Numbered from the stretch's first letter, positions 1 to 48,995 are shown. The stretch: 64,000 nt of DNA from Chrysomallon squamiferum (GCA_012295275.1 CM022679.1:24749002-24813001); one strand, 5' to 3'. Notes: generated by a model not told the origin, from the letters alone. Translations and numbers: made by a program.

Positions 1-286
1 ATTTTTAATCAAAGGATACACACATTTGTTTTTATTTATATTGACTGATTTATTTGTTGTCTTTCATTTATTTAATTATTTATTTATGTAATTTTTAATT
101 TTTATTTTGTTTTCTTGTTTTAATCATTTTTCTTTTTACTTTTGTTTTGTTTTGTTTGGATATATAAAAAATGATCAAAATATTCTAATCAGCAAAAACA
201 AAACAATTTTTATCGTCACTAACATGCTAACTGAACCAGGATAAAGTGGTTAAAATCTTTTTTATAATTTTTATATGTATATTTAG

Positions 287-434
287 GCATGTCGAGGCTC
301 AAAGCTGGATGTCGGAGTTGAAATAATGGATGTCCCAGATTCAATTACTGATGTCACAGATTCTCTTACTGATGTTTCTGTTTCACCAGCACCTTGCTTT
401 AAAGATTTCCTTGTCTTCTATGCAACCCCTCCAG
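287..434 (+). CDS. Caspase exon: active-site ACRG, linker, start of p10
   Basis: The acceptor is TATTTAG before 287 and the donor is CAG|GTAACT at 434/435. The exon encodes 49 codons plus one base. It starts with the active-site Cys motif and has five Asp residues between residues 8 and 27, in the interval where the large and small subunits are separated by cleavage (VPDS, DVTDS, LTDV). The Gln that normally precedes ACRG must be supplied by the previous exon, left of the window. Confidence 0.92.
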
Positions 435-1186
435 GTAACTCCAGTGTCTGTCATATTGAGGACATATAACATACACATTCCTAGCTGAGACATGTAACAC
501 ATATTAGACACATGACATGCTTTTAGATGGTTAACACATAGTAATCATTATATCTATCATTAAGACAGTTAAAACATTAATACATATCTACTGTGTAGGC
601 AGAACATACTAAACACATTTTCCATTTAAACAGTTATAACATATTAAACAGATATTCCATTTTGACAGTTACCAGAAATTAAACATAATTTCCATTTAGA
701 CAATTTAGACAACACACATTAAATACATCTTCCATTTAGACAGCTAATGCATATTTAACACATTTTCCATTTAGACAGTTAACACAAATGAGAGAACACA
801 TACTGAACAAAACCTGAGTTGATATTTTCATAAATTCAGACATAAGACATTAATTATTACTAACAAATATATATTTCATAATTGTTGAATGAAAACAATG
901 CCCATTTTGCTATCTTTTAGGATACTATGCTTTTCGAAGACCGTCAGAAGGTTCATGGTTCGTCAAGTGTCTGTGTGACATCACACTAAAGGCTGACCTT
1001 GAAAATATGTCCTTGAGCAAGATCATGACCCGGGTCATCAACAAAGTGTCATATGACTACATGTCAGAACACAGCCATCCAATGCTGAATGCGAAGAAAC
1101 AGTCGCCATGTCTTTACTCCATGCTTGTCAAGGATGTCTACTTCCGAAAGAAACAAGCAGGTAAAGAAGAGAGTATGGAGTTTTGA
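287..1186 (+). CDS. Executioner caspase (caspase-3/7-like), C-terminal part, two exons, 5' cut by window
   Basis: Cysteine protease that cleaves after Asp and executes apoptosis. Only the last two exons are in the window. Exon 287-434 opens directly with ACRG, the conserved motif that holds the catalytic Cys, then gives an Asp-rich intersubunit linker and the start of the small subunit (FLVFYATPPG). Exon 921-1186 gives GYYAFRRPSEGSWF, the family's substrate-pocket segment, and ends with AKKQSPCLYSMLVKDVYF, the usual last strand. The 148-base first exon leaves one base, completed by GA to Gly, so the reading frame is kept. The stop is TGA 1184-1186, shortly after the place where executioner caspases normally end. 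The position equivalent to Trp in the common YYSWR motif is Phe here. The upstream prodomain and catalytic His lie outside the window, so initiator versus executioner class is judged only from the small subunit. Confidence 0.93.
490..795 (+). repeat. Degenerate tandem repeat in the caspase intron, unit about 42-46 bp
   Basis: The intron between the two caspase exons is largely filled by imperfect repeats of a unit like ACATTTTCCATTTAGACAGT followed by TAACACATATTAA. Clear units start near 612, 648, 690, 735 and 768; weaker ones reach back to about 490. No coding potential is seen. Confidence 0.7.
921..1186 (+). CDS. Caspase terminal exon: p10 small subunit and stop
   Basis: The acceptor is CTATCTTTTAG before 921. 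The exon encodes most of the small subunit, including the RRPSEGSWF substrate-binding segment and the C-terminal KKQSPCLYSML motif, and ends at TGA 1184-1186. A good donor look-alike (GCAG|GTAAAG) lies at 1160/1161, 24 bases before the stop, so an isoform that reads into a further exon cannot be excluded; no matching downstream coding exon was found. Confidence 0.9.
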
Positions 1187-1425
1187 AGTAAATGTTATAA
1201 ATGTATTAACAAAATTTTAAATTTAAGAAAATCTTATATATATATATATGACTATATACAAAAATATGTACACATTTTTAAGACAGTCTAGATTATATGG
1301 TGCATTTTTATTAACGTGAAAAGTCAAGATTCTGCTGCAGTCAAACTAATAGTTAAAAATATTGTAGAGTCAGACCTTATTTTAAGGACCATGTTTGTCC
1401 CCATGTCATCTTCTATTTTTGTTGT

Positions 1426-1431
1426 AATAAA
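1426..1431 (+). promoter_or_regulatory. Candidate polyadenylation signal of the caspase gene
   Basis: AATAAA lies 240 bases after the caspase stop codon, a normal 3' UTR distance. In DNA this AT-rich, AATAAA also occurs by chance, so its position is the only support. Confidence 0.45.
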
Positions 1432-1497
1432 ACATTTACTATTGTAATGGATTACTCAGAAATTATCTCCCTTATATATATTATATAAAATAGCAGC

Positions 1498-1529
<32 letters not shown>

Positions 1530-2839
1530 TTGAGGTTTGTTTCTAAATATAAAAAAAGTTTAAAAAATGATTATACTAAAAAGTGAATCTTTTATCAAGA
1601 GAAAAAGAAAAAAAAAGGAAAGTCTGATAAATGTGTTAAAATACACGACATAAGTACTGAGAGTCCCATATTTTTTTCTTCTTTTGAAAACAGCAATATT
1701 CTGTGAAAAAGAAAGAAGAAAAATAAGTAATTCATTTAAAATTTTAATAACAAAAGTTGGTAATTTGTTCGTTTATTTCATTTTATTTTATTTATTAACT
1801 GATTTTCACAATACAACTAATCTAATAGATAATTATAATTTGTGAGAGAAAATGGAATGTACAGTTAGTTTATTTGGCTTTTTGTTCCTGCCTCTAGAGA
1901 ACTGAAATTCACACCAACTATATGAGGGAAAAAAATAAATAACAGAGTATGTTGAGTCTTTGATTAGTTATAAAAATAATTATTTTGAGTATTTAATTTC
2001 AGTGGAATATTTGAGGTCCTGATTTTTTTAATCGGGCGATTTTCCCAAGTTCTCTGTTTAGACCAGACTAAAATTAATATTCAGAAACATCGACAGATAT
2101 ACACATCTAGATATACAGAGAATATATGTACATACTATGTAACATAAATTCATTTTTAAATTTTATTTTATTTTATTTTCTATTTATTTATATATTACAC
2201 TAAATTAATAAGTTAGGGGTATATTTCTATATTAATACATTTTATTTTAGTCCTCTTTGCTGTGCACAAATAAAATGGCTGTTGTGTATAGATGTTTTTT
2301 TTTCTCATGAATATTTATGAATAACATCTTAAATAGACTGATTTCTTTCTGTAATTATACAAGTTAAAAAAAATTAACTTGTACAAAAATCAGTTAAAAG
2401 CAATATTTATGTCATTATTATTATTATTATTATTTTAATTATTGTGATTTTTAAATATAAAAAAGGAAAGAAACAGGCTTTATGTATACCCATTCAAACA
2501 ATTCTTTATATAAAATAAAATGTGGCAGATTTTACAAAATTATAAGAAAAAATAATTTCTTAAACTAAAGTATCTAACATACATTGAATACTGCTTCATT
2601 TAAACCATTTTTCTTACTCTTTTTATTTTTTTTATTTTTCTATTTTTCTATTTTTTATTTATTTGCTACTCATAAGAAAAATATTGCAAATGATCATATT
2701 TAGTGCTTTCAGTTGAATCGGCTGTTAAAATAATTAAGTGTGGCTGTTTTCCAAAATTCACAAGTTCCTCTTGAGAACATTGTTATATTTTATTTTAATT
2801 TTGTTTTATGCTACTGGAAACACAACCATGACAGTATTT

Positions 2840-3109
2840 ACAAATATTGAATCCACTGTTTCTCTAAACATATTTTTCACAATAAAATAAGAGGCTTGTA
2901 AAGATGGTTATTACTTTTCCATCAGATGTCAGATCATATAGAGAAATGTAGAAAAATCCATAATAGACTGAGGCCAGATGTTTATTTACTCAATGTGTCA
3001 ATTTTCATGTTTCTTCTGCTTTTATGGTTTAATATAAATTAGAAGTGTTACAGAGACATTAATTTTGTTACATTTTTATTACTGAATAATTTATTATTAT
3101 TATTATTAT

Positions 3110-3152
<43 letters not shown>

Positions 3153-3915
3153 GTATCTGAAAATCTTATAAAAGAAATTTTGCTGTAAAATCTTTGTTTT
3201 TTTATACTGTTGAATGGTCACCCACTGAGTGATGTGTTTAACCTCTGATGAATTAATTATGTGCAAAGATGTTAGAACTATTTATTTATTTATTTATTTT
3301 TTTTAAATTCTGTTATTACTATATTTACTCTGTCTTAACATCTTTACACATTCTGCAATACATAGATTTGATTTCTTCTTTTTTATTTTTTTTTTTTTTT
3401 TTTTTTTATTTTTTTTTTTATTTGTTTGTTTTTTTTTTTCTGTTCATAAAAACAAAATGTTTTTTTCATGAATACTTAGATATCTATATTTTGGCATATT
3501 TAATTAGTTCTCCTCTAGCATTTCTCCATTAAAACAGGTCATCTGGTTATTCCAAATACTAAAATATCTGTAATTTCGCATACTGAATTAATTCGCATAA
3601 TGATTAACTTGGTTAAAACAGATCAGCTGGATTTTCTAAGTTCTAGAATATTAAAATTTCTATGTTTGGTATAATCATTAGTTCTTGTGTGTATGTATGT
3701 ATACATATATATATATATATATATAATTACATTTGCTGAATGTATTCTTTTACAAAGTGACTATTTCACAGATGATCTGGTTTATTATGATGTTTCTGTT
3801 GGTGCTGTAATAACTGCTCTATTTTGCAGCATAAAGTTGTTTTCTCACAATCTGGAATACTAAGATATCTGTTATTTTGGATACTCTGAGTTTCTTCTTA
3901 CACAGAGCGACGCTG
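2840..3915 (+). repeat. Diverged direct duplication, copy 1
   Basis: Blocks in the same order recur about 1.6-1.75 kb further on. Examples are ACATCTTTACACATTCTG (3338 and 4912), GAAAATCTTATAAAAG (3158 and 4768), a TTTCACAGAT-ATCTGGTTTAT-TGTTTCTGTT block (3763 and 5497) and TTAAAACAGA (3613 and 5311). Simple-repeat runs differ between the copies. Confidence 0.6.
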
Positions 3916-4093
3916 CTCATTTTAGCAATAGCCGAGTTTGTACTCTGCTTACTTCCCACTTATGTTTCATTCATTTTTCTCATCCAGCTGTAATTAATAA
4001 CGAAGTTTTATGTAATCATAATAATGCATGTAGTGCAGACCAATGTTCTCTGGTTTTTTAAATCACAGATAAAAAAATTAAAAAATAAATATG

Positions 4094-4127
<34 letters not shown>

Positions 4128-4394
4128 GCTGTTAATCTGCCTATATGACGGTAAATTAACACCAGTTGTAAAAGTGCCAAAATGGTAGAAATTAAATCTG
4201 TTTATTTTATTGTCATAATTTGTTTTATTAATAATTATAGTTAATGAATTAATAACTGTAAATATATTTCTGTAAAGTCATTTCTCAAAAGGTTGTTCTT
4301 TTTTAAGAAAGTTATTGTTAAGTTGCTGTAAATGTTAAAAGAAGTTATTATTCTTCTAGATGCTGAAGACCCTGATGACAATTTTGTTACCATG

Positions 4395-4427
<33 letters not shown>

Positions 4428-4469
4428 TTATTATTATTTTTATTTGTTTTAACCTACTGAAACTACATC

Positions 4470-5655
4470 TGTGATAATGTTAATGAATAGCTGAATTCAC
4501 TATTTCTGGTGACCACATTTTGATATTAATAAAAATTTTGACAATAGAATAACAAGCTGTTAATCATGATAAATATTTTCTCTTCCACTATATTGCCATG
4601 TCCTAGAAAGATATATACAAAAATCCGCGACAGACTGAGCACAGAATGTCCTGTAATTATTTCCTCCATCGTTCAATTTTCATATGGCTTCCCACTGTTA
4701 CAGTGACAAATTAATTTTTTATTTTATTTTTTATTATTGATTTTATTATTGTTTTTTTGGTCTGTTTGAAAATCTTATAAAAGCCAAACACTTGTGAGTT
4801 ATGTGTCTAATGAATTATATGCAGATGATTTTAATGAATTATATGCAGAGATTTTAATAATATTTCTTTCTTTTCTTTTTTTAAAACAATTCTGTTATTA
4901 TTATATTTTAACATCTTTACACATTCTGTAATGCATGTGCACTATTTTTTCAATTGTAAATCTGTACATGCACACACCATATTATTTTAATTTTAATTTT
5001 TTTAATTTATTTATTTTTTGTTTTTCTCTGATTTCTCCAGATTCATAACATATCAGTGGTTGCCTTCTTGAATTTGTTTTTAAACCAAATTTCACAGTTT
5101 TTTAAAAATAATTTTTTATTTTTTCTGTGTTTTTGTCCAAAGATAATCCATTATACATAAGAAGTTGGTTTCCAAAGATTTGGAATTATAATGATATTTA
5201 TATTTGGTCATGTGTGGATTTAGTATTTTTATTGAATCAATACATTTTCCAATGAATATTAAAATATGTAATTTTACATGTTGAAGTTGTTCTCATTCTG
5301 ATTATCTCAGTTAAAACAGAACAACCAGCTGTTTGTTTCAAAGATTGGGAATATTAGGATACCTGTGTTTAGCATACTGCATTTATTCTTGTACAAAACT
5401 ACAAGATACCTGTTATATGGCATACAGAATTTGTTTTTGTAAATTTAAAAAAAAAAAAAAGTTGTTGCTGAATTTATTCTGGAACAAAAAGACCTTATTT
5501 CACAGATTATCTGGTTTATGAAGATGTTTCTGTTTGTTGCCTGTTATACTTATTCCCTATTGCAGGACTGGTTGATTCATCATACTTTGGAATATTAAGA
5601 TATCTATTATTTCATGTACTGAATTTGTTTTTATACAGAATGATGCTGATATTTT
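4470..5655 (+). repeat. Diverged direct duplication, copy 2
   Basis: This is the second copy of the block at about 2840-3915. Homology is patchy but collinear over more than 1 kb, interrupted by expanded A/T runs. No coding potential is seen, so this looks like an old tandem segmental duplication rather than a gene. Confidence 0.6.
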
Positions 5656-6300
5656 TTGCATTTACTGGTTTTTACAGACTATTAAAAAGTACCTTATCCT
5701 GATATGAAGAAACTGTTTAAAAGTATTCTGTTGTATTCAGTTTTTTGCCATCCAGTTTTAGCTTATAACAAAGTGTAACAACTAAATATTAGAATTTTAA
5801 AAATATCTGTGTGCTGCCATTTTTCTGTAGTCATGGCATCAATGATTATTGGGCAGACTGATTTCAGATTGTTTGATTAATGATAACTATTGTTCAAAAT
5901 GTACAATTTATTTTTTTTACTTTTTTTCTCCAGAACATTCCAAAATGTATATTTTGTTTAATTTTGTATGTGTTTTTGTGAGTTTCAGGCATCAAGTCTT
6001 TTTTTTGTTTGTTTGAATTCTAATCTTTGATTAAAATTTATATTTTGTTAACACTGAATACTAACAATTACTTTGAAAAGTTGGCTTATCTCACATCCTT
6101 TTGGATTTGCCACTGTTATGTCTTTTTCTCATTTTCCTTTCACTAAGCAGAATTGAAATTTGTGTAAATGAATAAAGTAATTCATGTATGTGTGTGTCTA
6201 TATTCGTATGTATACACACATACAAATTCCTAAAAGAAACTAAAACTATCTCGTTTTATACACACAAACATTGTTAATCAATACAACCTGCCTCCAGCAT

Positions 6301-6338
6301 TATTATTATAATTATTATTATTATTATTATTATTATTA

Positions 6339-6410
<72 letters not shown>
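6301..6410 (+). repeat. TTA then TTTA microsatellite
   Basis: About 50 bases of TTA repeats run directly into about 55 bases of TTTA repeats. The long Tyr/Leu/Ile runs in its translations are artefacts of the repeat. Confidence 0.9.
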
Positions 6411-6672
6411 TCTGTTTGTTTGCTTAATTCTTTTTATTTTTTTTTTTGCTTTAATATCATTCTTTTAAAGATATAATATTAATATGCTGGGGAAAATTTT
6501 CATGATTTATTTAGGATAACCCCTTAATCTTTTACACTTATTTCATTGCTAGGTTTTAGGAGGTTTATTTTTTAAGAAACAAAATATAGATTTTCATAAA
6601 ATATGTATCTTATTGGTGCTTAATGGTTGTGAACACAGTGGAATAATGTGGTTTTTATCTCCAAAATAATGT

Positions 6673-6719
6673 CATGATGTCATGAAATGCTTGATCACTG
6701 ACATGATGTCATGAAATGC
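6673..6719 (+). repeat. Two exact 18-bp copies, 29 bp apart
   Basis: CATGATGTCATGAAATGC occurs at 6673-6690 and again at 6702-6719. Each copy contains the near-palindrome ATGATGTCAT. It lies downstream of the caspase gene. Confidence 0.7.
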
Positions 6720-8160
6720 CTGTTGTCATGCAAGGAGAGATCAGAGGTGTCAGTCAAACTGCTGAGTTTTAAATATCTGTGCTCTAAATATTAAGTGTGA
6801 TATAACATTTTAAATTTTTAATATTTCTAACATCAGAATAAGATGTATTTATACACTGTATTTCAAGTTTTATATCTGTTTAATTATTTTTTAATATATT
6901 TTTATGTGTTTCTTTTTGTTAAACTTTATATTACATGCCATAGTGTCGTATTAGATGCAAGATATATATCTAGCTATTTATTCATTTTAATTACAAACGT
7001 AAACTGTTTGGCTTTATTGGACCAAGTTTGCATTACTACGCTAATTTTTATTTTATTTTACTTCAGCCAGTTTTTATTAGGTTTGTTTAAGCAGCTTCAT
7101 TTGTAGTTTCTGGGAAAAAAAAAAAGTACAGAAATAAAGTCTGTGAAAATAAATGATATATAAGCATATGAGTATGTCTGGTTTTCTAATTCATACAATA
7201 TTACTCATTTCTGAAAGAATTAATCCAGATATGTTTATAGTTTTATTATTTTTATTATAAATTGTTGCATGTGATATATGTGTGACATTTTTGACAACCT
7301 ATTATTTTAACAATACTTATAAATTGGTTTATTTTTTAGATTTATATAAATCTTTTAGTTGGAAAATTTGAAATAAAATTTATAATATTTTTGTATTATG
7401 TTATTATTATTATTATTATTATTATTTTTTTTTTTTTTTCGTTTTTCTGTTTAAATTACATAAAGATACTCCAGATAAATCTTTCACAGTTCTACACTTG
7501 CTTCAGTTTAAGAAATGTGACACGTTTTGCCAATAACCACAGTCAAACTGTGTTGCATACGTAGGGGTAAATCAATCTTTCACTGTATTAAAAAATCTTC
7601 TCGTAATGGTTGTAGTTAATATTTTATTAAACATTGGTATGCGATTTCTAGAGATATCTACATATTTAATATGTGGCGGTTAAACGTTTCGTGAAAATGA
7701 CCACTCTCATATAAAAACACAGAGTAGAAACATGACAGGAATTAAAACATGCACAACAATGTACAAACAACGCACAAAAAAACATGCGCAAAATAATATA
7801 CAGTTTATGCCTCCAGTTCATCAGAATTTTATTTTATTGAATTTTTTTGTTTTTTTTACTTGTAAAACAATTTTTTTTTTATAGAAGTTCTCTGTAGGAA
7901 ATTGGTTCATAATATTTCATACGAAAGAAAAAAAAAAAAATAAATAACAGTTATCTTTCGAAAATGATCGGTTGTATAATTTGGAAAATTATGCCAATGT
8001 TATGACCTAGAAATGAGCAGTCAGATACCCGTTAATGGCTCAAAGAACTGTTGTTTGTTTAGTGTTTTGTATTAAAGGAACTAGAAGAGAAGTTTCTGAA
8101 AAATTATCTGGTTTCATGTCAAAATACAATTAATATATTTTAACAATGGTTATTTTCCCG

Positions 8161-8192
<32 letters not shown>

Positions 8193-8228
8193 AAAAGATA
8201 TCTGTCGGCGATATACGTGGCATAAAAT

Positions 8229-8235
8229 AGTAGTA

Positions 8236-8302
<67 letters not shown>

Positions 8303-8363
8303 TAATAATAATAATAATAATAAAATAAAAAATAAATAATAAAATAAATAAATAAATAAATAA
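8229..8363 (+). repeat. TAA / TAAA microsatellite
   Basis: A long TAA array grades into TAAA repeats. A CA array follows at 8423-8450. All translations across it are low complexity. Confidence 0.9.
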
Positions 8364-8422
8364 AGAAAAGAAATGTAAAATAAAAAAATATTCTACACGC
8401 GTGTAATAAACATTTAAAAGCA

Positions 8423-8456
<34 letters not shown>

Positions 8457-9358
8457 TTTTAGTTCTGTTTTTTAAAGAAGAAAGAAAGAACAGAAAGCAA
8501 ACAAACAGAAAAGTTTTTTTTACGATGAATCAACATACAAGATGTCAGATACTCAGTGCAAGTACAACAGAGTTTAAATTTTTTTTCTTTTTTTTTTCGA
8601 AATTTGGAATGTTATCACGTAAATTCTTCTCACCATGCGACAGGTGTGTAGAGAGGTTACGCCACAGGAAAAAAAAAAAAAAAAATGGAGTAGTTATGTT
8701 GAAAAAGGTTGTTAGAGAAAGAAAACTACAGAAAATAAAACGATTCTGAGAAAAAGGTAAAACTTGGGAATCAGGTAGAAAATAATGTTTGCTTCTCTAG
8801 AAACATTTTTTTATTTTATTTATTTATTTATTACTTTTGTTGTTGGTTGTGGTGTTGTTTTTATTATGTTATTATTGCTTTTTTCCATACTTCCTTTTAT
8901 ATATAGATATATAAATGTTCTGCTGTCGCTATGGCAACTTTATACTATTCTCTCTCTCCCTTGGCATTTAAAAACAAACAAACAAACAAATAAATAAACA
9001 AACAATGATGTTGGTATTTATTTCTTTAATTAAATTACTTATATTATAGAAAATATATAAATCCAGCTACATTCCGATACAAAGAGTATGAGATCAGTAA
9101 GCTGACAGAACACTGAGTCGTTATTTTTTTTTTTTATTATTTTTTAAAGCCATCTAAAACACTTACGCACATACGCACATACGCACCGCAAACGCTCCAT
9201 GTCACGTTTTGTATATACACACAGACAAGGCTGTTGTCACTAACTTGACCATGAATCGATAACATCAGCCGATTAAAAATAGCTCGGCTCTTGTCTTACT
9301 ACTACCGTGTAATTTCATTGCGGCAGAGAAACGAGAGCAAATTGTATCCAGCGTTGGC

Positions 9359-9450
9359 ATGGCACAAGCCTGGCGAGTATACCTGAGTTCGACGCTTATG
9401 GCACAAGCCTAGCTTGTATACCTGACTTCGCTGGTCATGGCACCTGCTGC
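9359..9450 (+). repeat. 39-bp imperfect tandem repeat in a GC-richer block
   Basis: ATGGCACAAGCC starts at 9359 and again at 9398, with a decayed third copy (ATGGCACCTGCT) at 9437, a constant 39-bp period. It includes a GTATACCTGA-TTCG core. It lies in a relatively GC-rich block about 0.5 kb upstream of the first LIM exon. The period is a multiple of three, so the minus strand reads open through it, but no protein family is recognisable. Confidence 0.6.
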
Positions 9451-9959
9451 TTGTGTGAAAAAAGCGTTTCTTCATATTCGAACTCCACAACCTGTGGAGT
9501 AATGGACTCGACCTCGCTTCTAACCTTGTCAACCATTGTCTTTTTGCAGTGACCGCTTGTACTAAAAACGCCGTCTCCAAGTACGCTGGAGGCAAATCCA
9601 CTTAGAAAGCGAGTAATGGAATTTCTGTACGAAAATAAAAACATCAAATATTGAACAGTCAGCTGGAACAGAAAACCAGCAGTAACCAGTGGTTCATTTG
9701 GATTACCAATTTTTTTTCGTATAGATCTTCAAAAAATTATTATTACTGTTGTATTCGTCTCTGAATTTATCTGTGGATATTCGAAAAAGGCAACAATGTT
9801 AAAACCTTAGTTGTAACAATAGGTGGAAACTGGATGCTGCTTTTTTTTTTTTTTTTGACTGAAGGGGCTAGGTGGACTGTGTGACAGCGTTATTTTATTC
9901 GTGACAGGGTTACTCAGTCAACCGCAAAGCTGGGTCTGTGGCAGAGCTCCCAGAGTGAC

Positions 9960-46441
<36,482 letters not shown>

Positions 46442-46540
46442 AGTCACAGATGTGGCCAAACAACATCACTGTGTATGTAGGTGCACCGTTTAACACCAAT
46501 ACAGCCTAGCAGAAAAATCCATGGAAGAGGAGGGCTGAAT

Positions 46541-46680
46541 CTGTCAACAGTCCATGGCAGACTTTCTTAACTGTTGACAATTTCACAGCAGACTGTCTAC
46601 ATCAGTTGACAGTCCATGACAGACTGACTCTATCTGTCAACAGTTCACAGCAGATTCTCAGAAACTGTTGAGAGTCTTTA
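46541..46680 (+). repeat. Five-copy 31-bp degenerate repeat in the RASSF 3' UTR
   Basis: Units start with CTGTCAACAG or CTGTTGACA/CAGTTGACAG at 46541, 46571, 46603, 46634 and 46665, and continue with a TCCATGGCAGACT or TTCACAGCAGATT block. Spacing is 30-32 bases. Because CTGTCAACAG and CTGTTGACAG types alternate, neighbouring units can pair with each other. Confidence 0.7.
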
Positions 46681-48681
46681 GACTTCTTTAATAAGTGACA
46701 AGCAAAATTATCCAGGACTGTGAGTGTAAGAAAAACAGTTGGTTGACTTTGTAATATATTGCTTATTAATATGACATTCAGGTTGAAATACTGGTATAAA
46801 CCTTAGCAGTAGCGCATTTAATTTGAAAATATATTAATTGATATAAGATAGACAATCAAATATGATTATAAATTTCAGTAATAAATGATACACCTAAGTG
46901 TAAGACATACTTTTTAAAATGAGATTGAGGACAAAATACTGCTATAAACTTTAATAGTAATACATATTTAACTTCAAAACATGTGAAACACAAGATTGAC
47001 AGTGAAATGCCATTTTAAATTTAATACTAATGTTTTAAATCATTCCACTGTAAAAACGCTGTTTAATGTCAGATTGACCACAACATATGGTTTAGATTCT
47101 AATAAAATAAAACATACTAAGAAATTTCAAGGACTAACTGTACATTTCAACTTTCAGTCTTTGATGTCTGATTTTTTATAAAAACATTTTTAGACAATAA
47201 GTATCAATATTTATATTACTCTGTTTTGGTATTTTAAAATTCCTTGTAATGATTATAAAATGATTTGACATGGATTTTACTTGAATATATATAGAAAGAG
47301 ACTAAATGTGAGGAGGCAATCTTCATTACAGCATTCTCTGATTAGCACATTAATTTTTCAATTGTTCACTACCTTAGTAGTAATCAGCTTAATTTATCTG
47401 AAAATGTGATAAGTGAGAGAGATTTGGAAATTGGTTGTGATTTTCTAATAAATTATTTACTGGTTAATTGATTCAAGATTTAAATCTAGTTTTTTTCATA
47501 TTTCTAATTTCTAATTAAGACAAGATGGTTTGAGAATCATCAGTTCAGTCATTTACTTAGTAGAAACATAAAGTCTACTAGTTGCTTTATAAACCAACAG
47601 AATAGTGTTACTGATTAGCTAAGTCTGTTAATTTTCAGATTCTCATATATATATATATATAAAATAAAGAAAATAAATGGTAAATAAAATAGGATCAGTT
47701 TTGTATTAATCTCTTTAGACTGTTTTTTCATCATCATCAGTGAAGATTATCGAAAAAGAAATGAAATAAAACATTAAAATAGAAGTGTGTAAAGTGTATT
47801 TAAATCCTTTCACCACTTGAATACTTTAAGATAGTTTTTCAGTAAGTAAACAGCAACTAATGTTATGGAATACTGACATTTAAAAAGATGTTTACTAACA
47901 AAATAATAAAATCTAACAGTTCTACAATAAATGTTATTTTTCCAAAAATTATTCCCCTTTATCCAGTATGTCGTGTTTCTGTAATGAAGTTATTTGCTGT
48001 TACAAGTTAGAGGCTGGCTGTATGGTTGTATAAAAAATTAACCTCAGTTTAAAAAAACAATTTGTATATATAAATTTATATATCTATATTCAGAGGCAGT
48101 ATGCAGCTAATAACTACTGATATACAAAGTAAAACTAACGGTGCATAACAATCAGGATTATGTGGAGTGATGGAATGTTATTTTCATAGATGATGAAAGG
48201 TTTGGCCTAAACAGAATGGTTTCTGTGAGAATTCATCATATCATATATAAAAGTATTTAAATCCTTGCAAAGCATCATCCTCAACAAACAGAAGGGTCTT
48301 TTAGACTAAACCTTTGATTATTACTTAATAAAATATTTGGGAGATGTATGAAAATTTGTTCATGTAGAAAAAAAAAAAATTTTTATTGTGTGAATGAGGT
48401 AACGGATAATTTAATATTTTGTGTTCTGAAATTACAACAAAAAAGAAAATATAATAATAATAATAATAACTGTGTTTGTAATTGTATGCAAATAATTTTA
48501 GTATTTATACTGAGATTCAATTTAAGAATATATTTACATAGATGTGTTTATTTTCATTCACTGGATGACATTACTTAAACTGCCAAATATGACCCATCAC
48601 AGAGAAAAACTCAGAAAACCCTTTTTAAGGTTACTACTGTGAAAAATACAAAAATGACAAAAAAGAAAAAAAAAAAAAATC

Positions 48682-48712
<31 letters not shown>

Positions 48713-48995
48713 AAATAAATAAATAAATAAATAATATTTTAATTGAAAATGGCTTACTATCATTTAAGAACTATTAATACATTTAATTTGTCCGTCTGCA
48801 GAAAGTTCAAGCCATAATAGAAGAAATCAAGAAAGTTACGTTTTTCCTGGTTTTCCTCTCATGGGTCACAAACAACTTGTCTCTATCATTTAGCTAATAT
48901 TCTTTTCACATTTATTACTGTCATTATAACATTTTGGTTGTCCTTCAAATTGTACTTAATTCTTGAAAAAAAAAAATAATAATAATAATAATAAT

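Larger units (their letters stand above)
1432..9880. other. Non-coding interval between the caspase and the LIM-RASSF gene
   Basis: No exon-like stretch was recognised on either strand. The interval holds poly-A/T runs, TA and TTA/TTTA microsatellites, an old direct duplication (about 2.8-3.9 kb versus 4.5-5.7 kb), a 29-bp spaced repeat at 6673-6719 and a GC-richer block at about 9.23-9.65 kb with 39-bp repeats. The last of these could be part of the promoter region of the next gene. Confidence 0.6.

Noticed and set aside
1157-1186. Donor-like GCAG|GTAAAG near the caspase end as proof of a further exon
   Set aside because: The frame runs on to a stop 24 bases later at the normal family length, and no downstream coding exon was seen; kept only as an alternative.
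8130-8450. Long open frames across TAA/CA arrays (Ile, Tyr or Val runs)
   Set aside because: They are pure microsatellite translations; the same is true of frames at 3048-3532, 6271-6468, 10944-11190, 52041-52475, 53612-54087 and 58173-58542.
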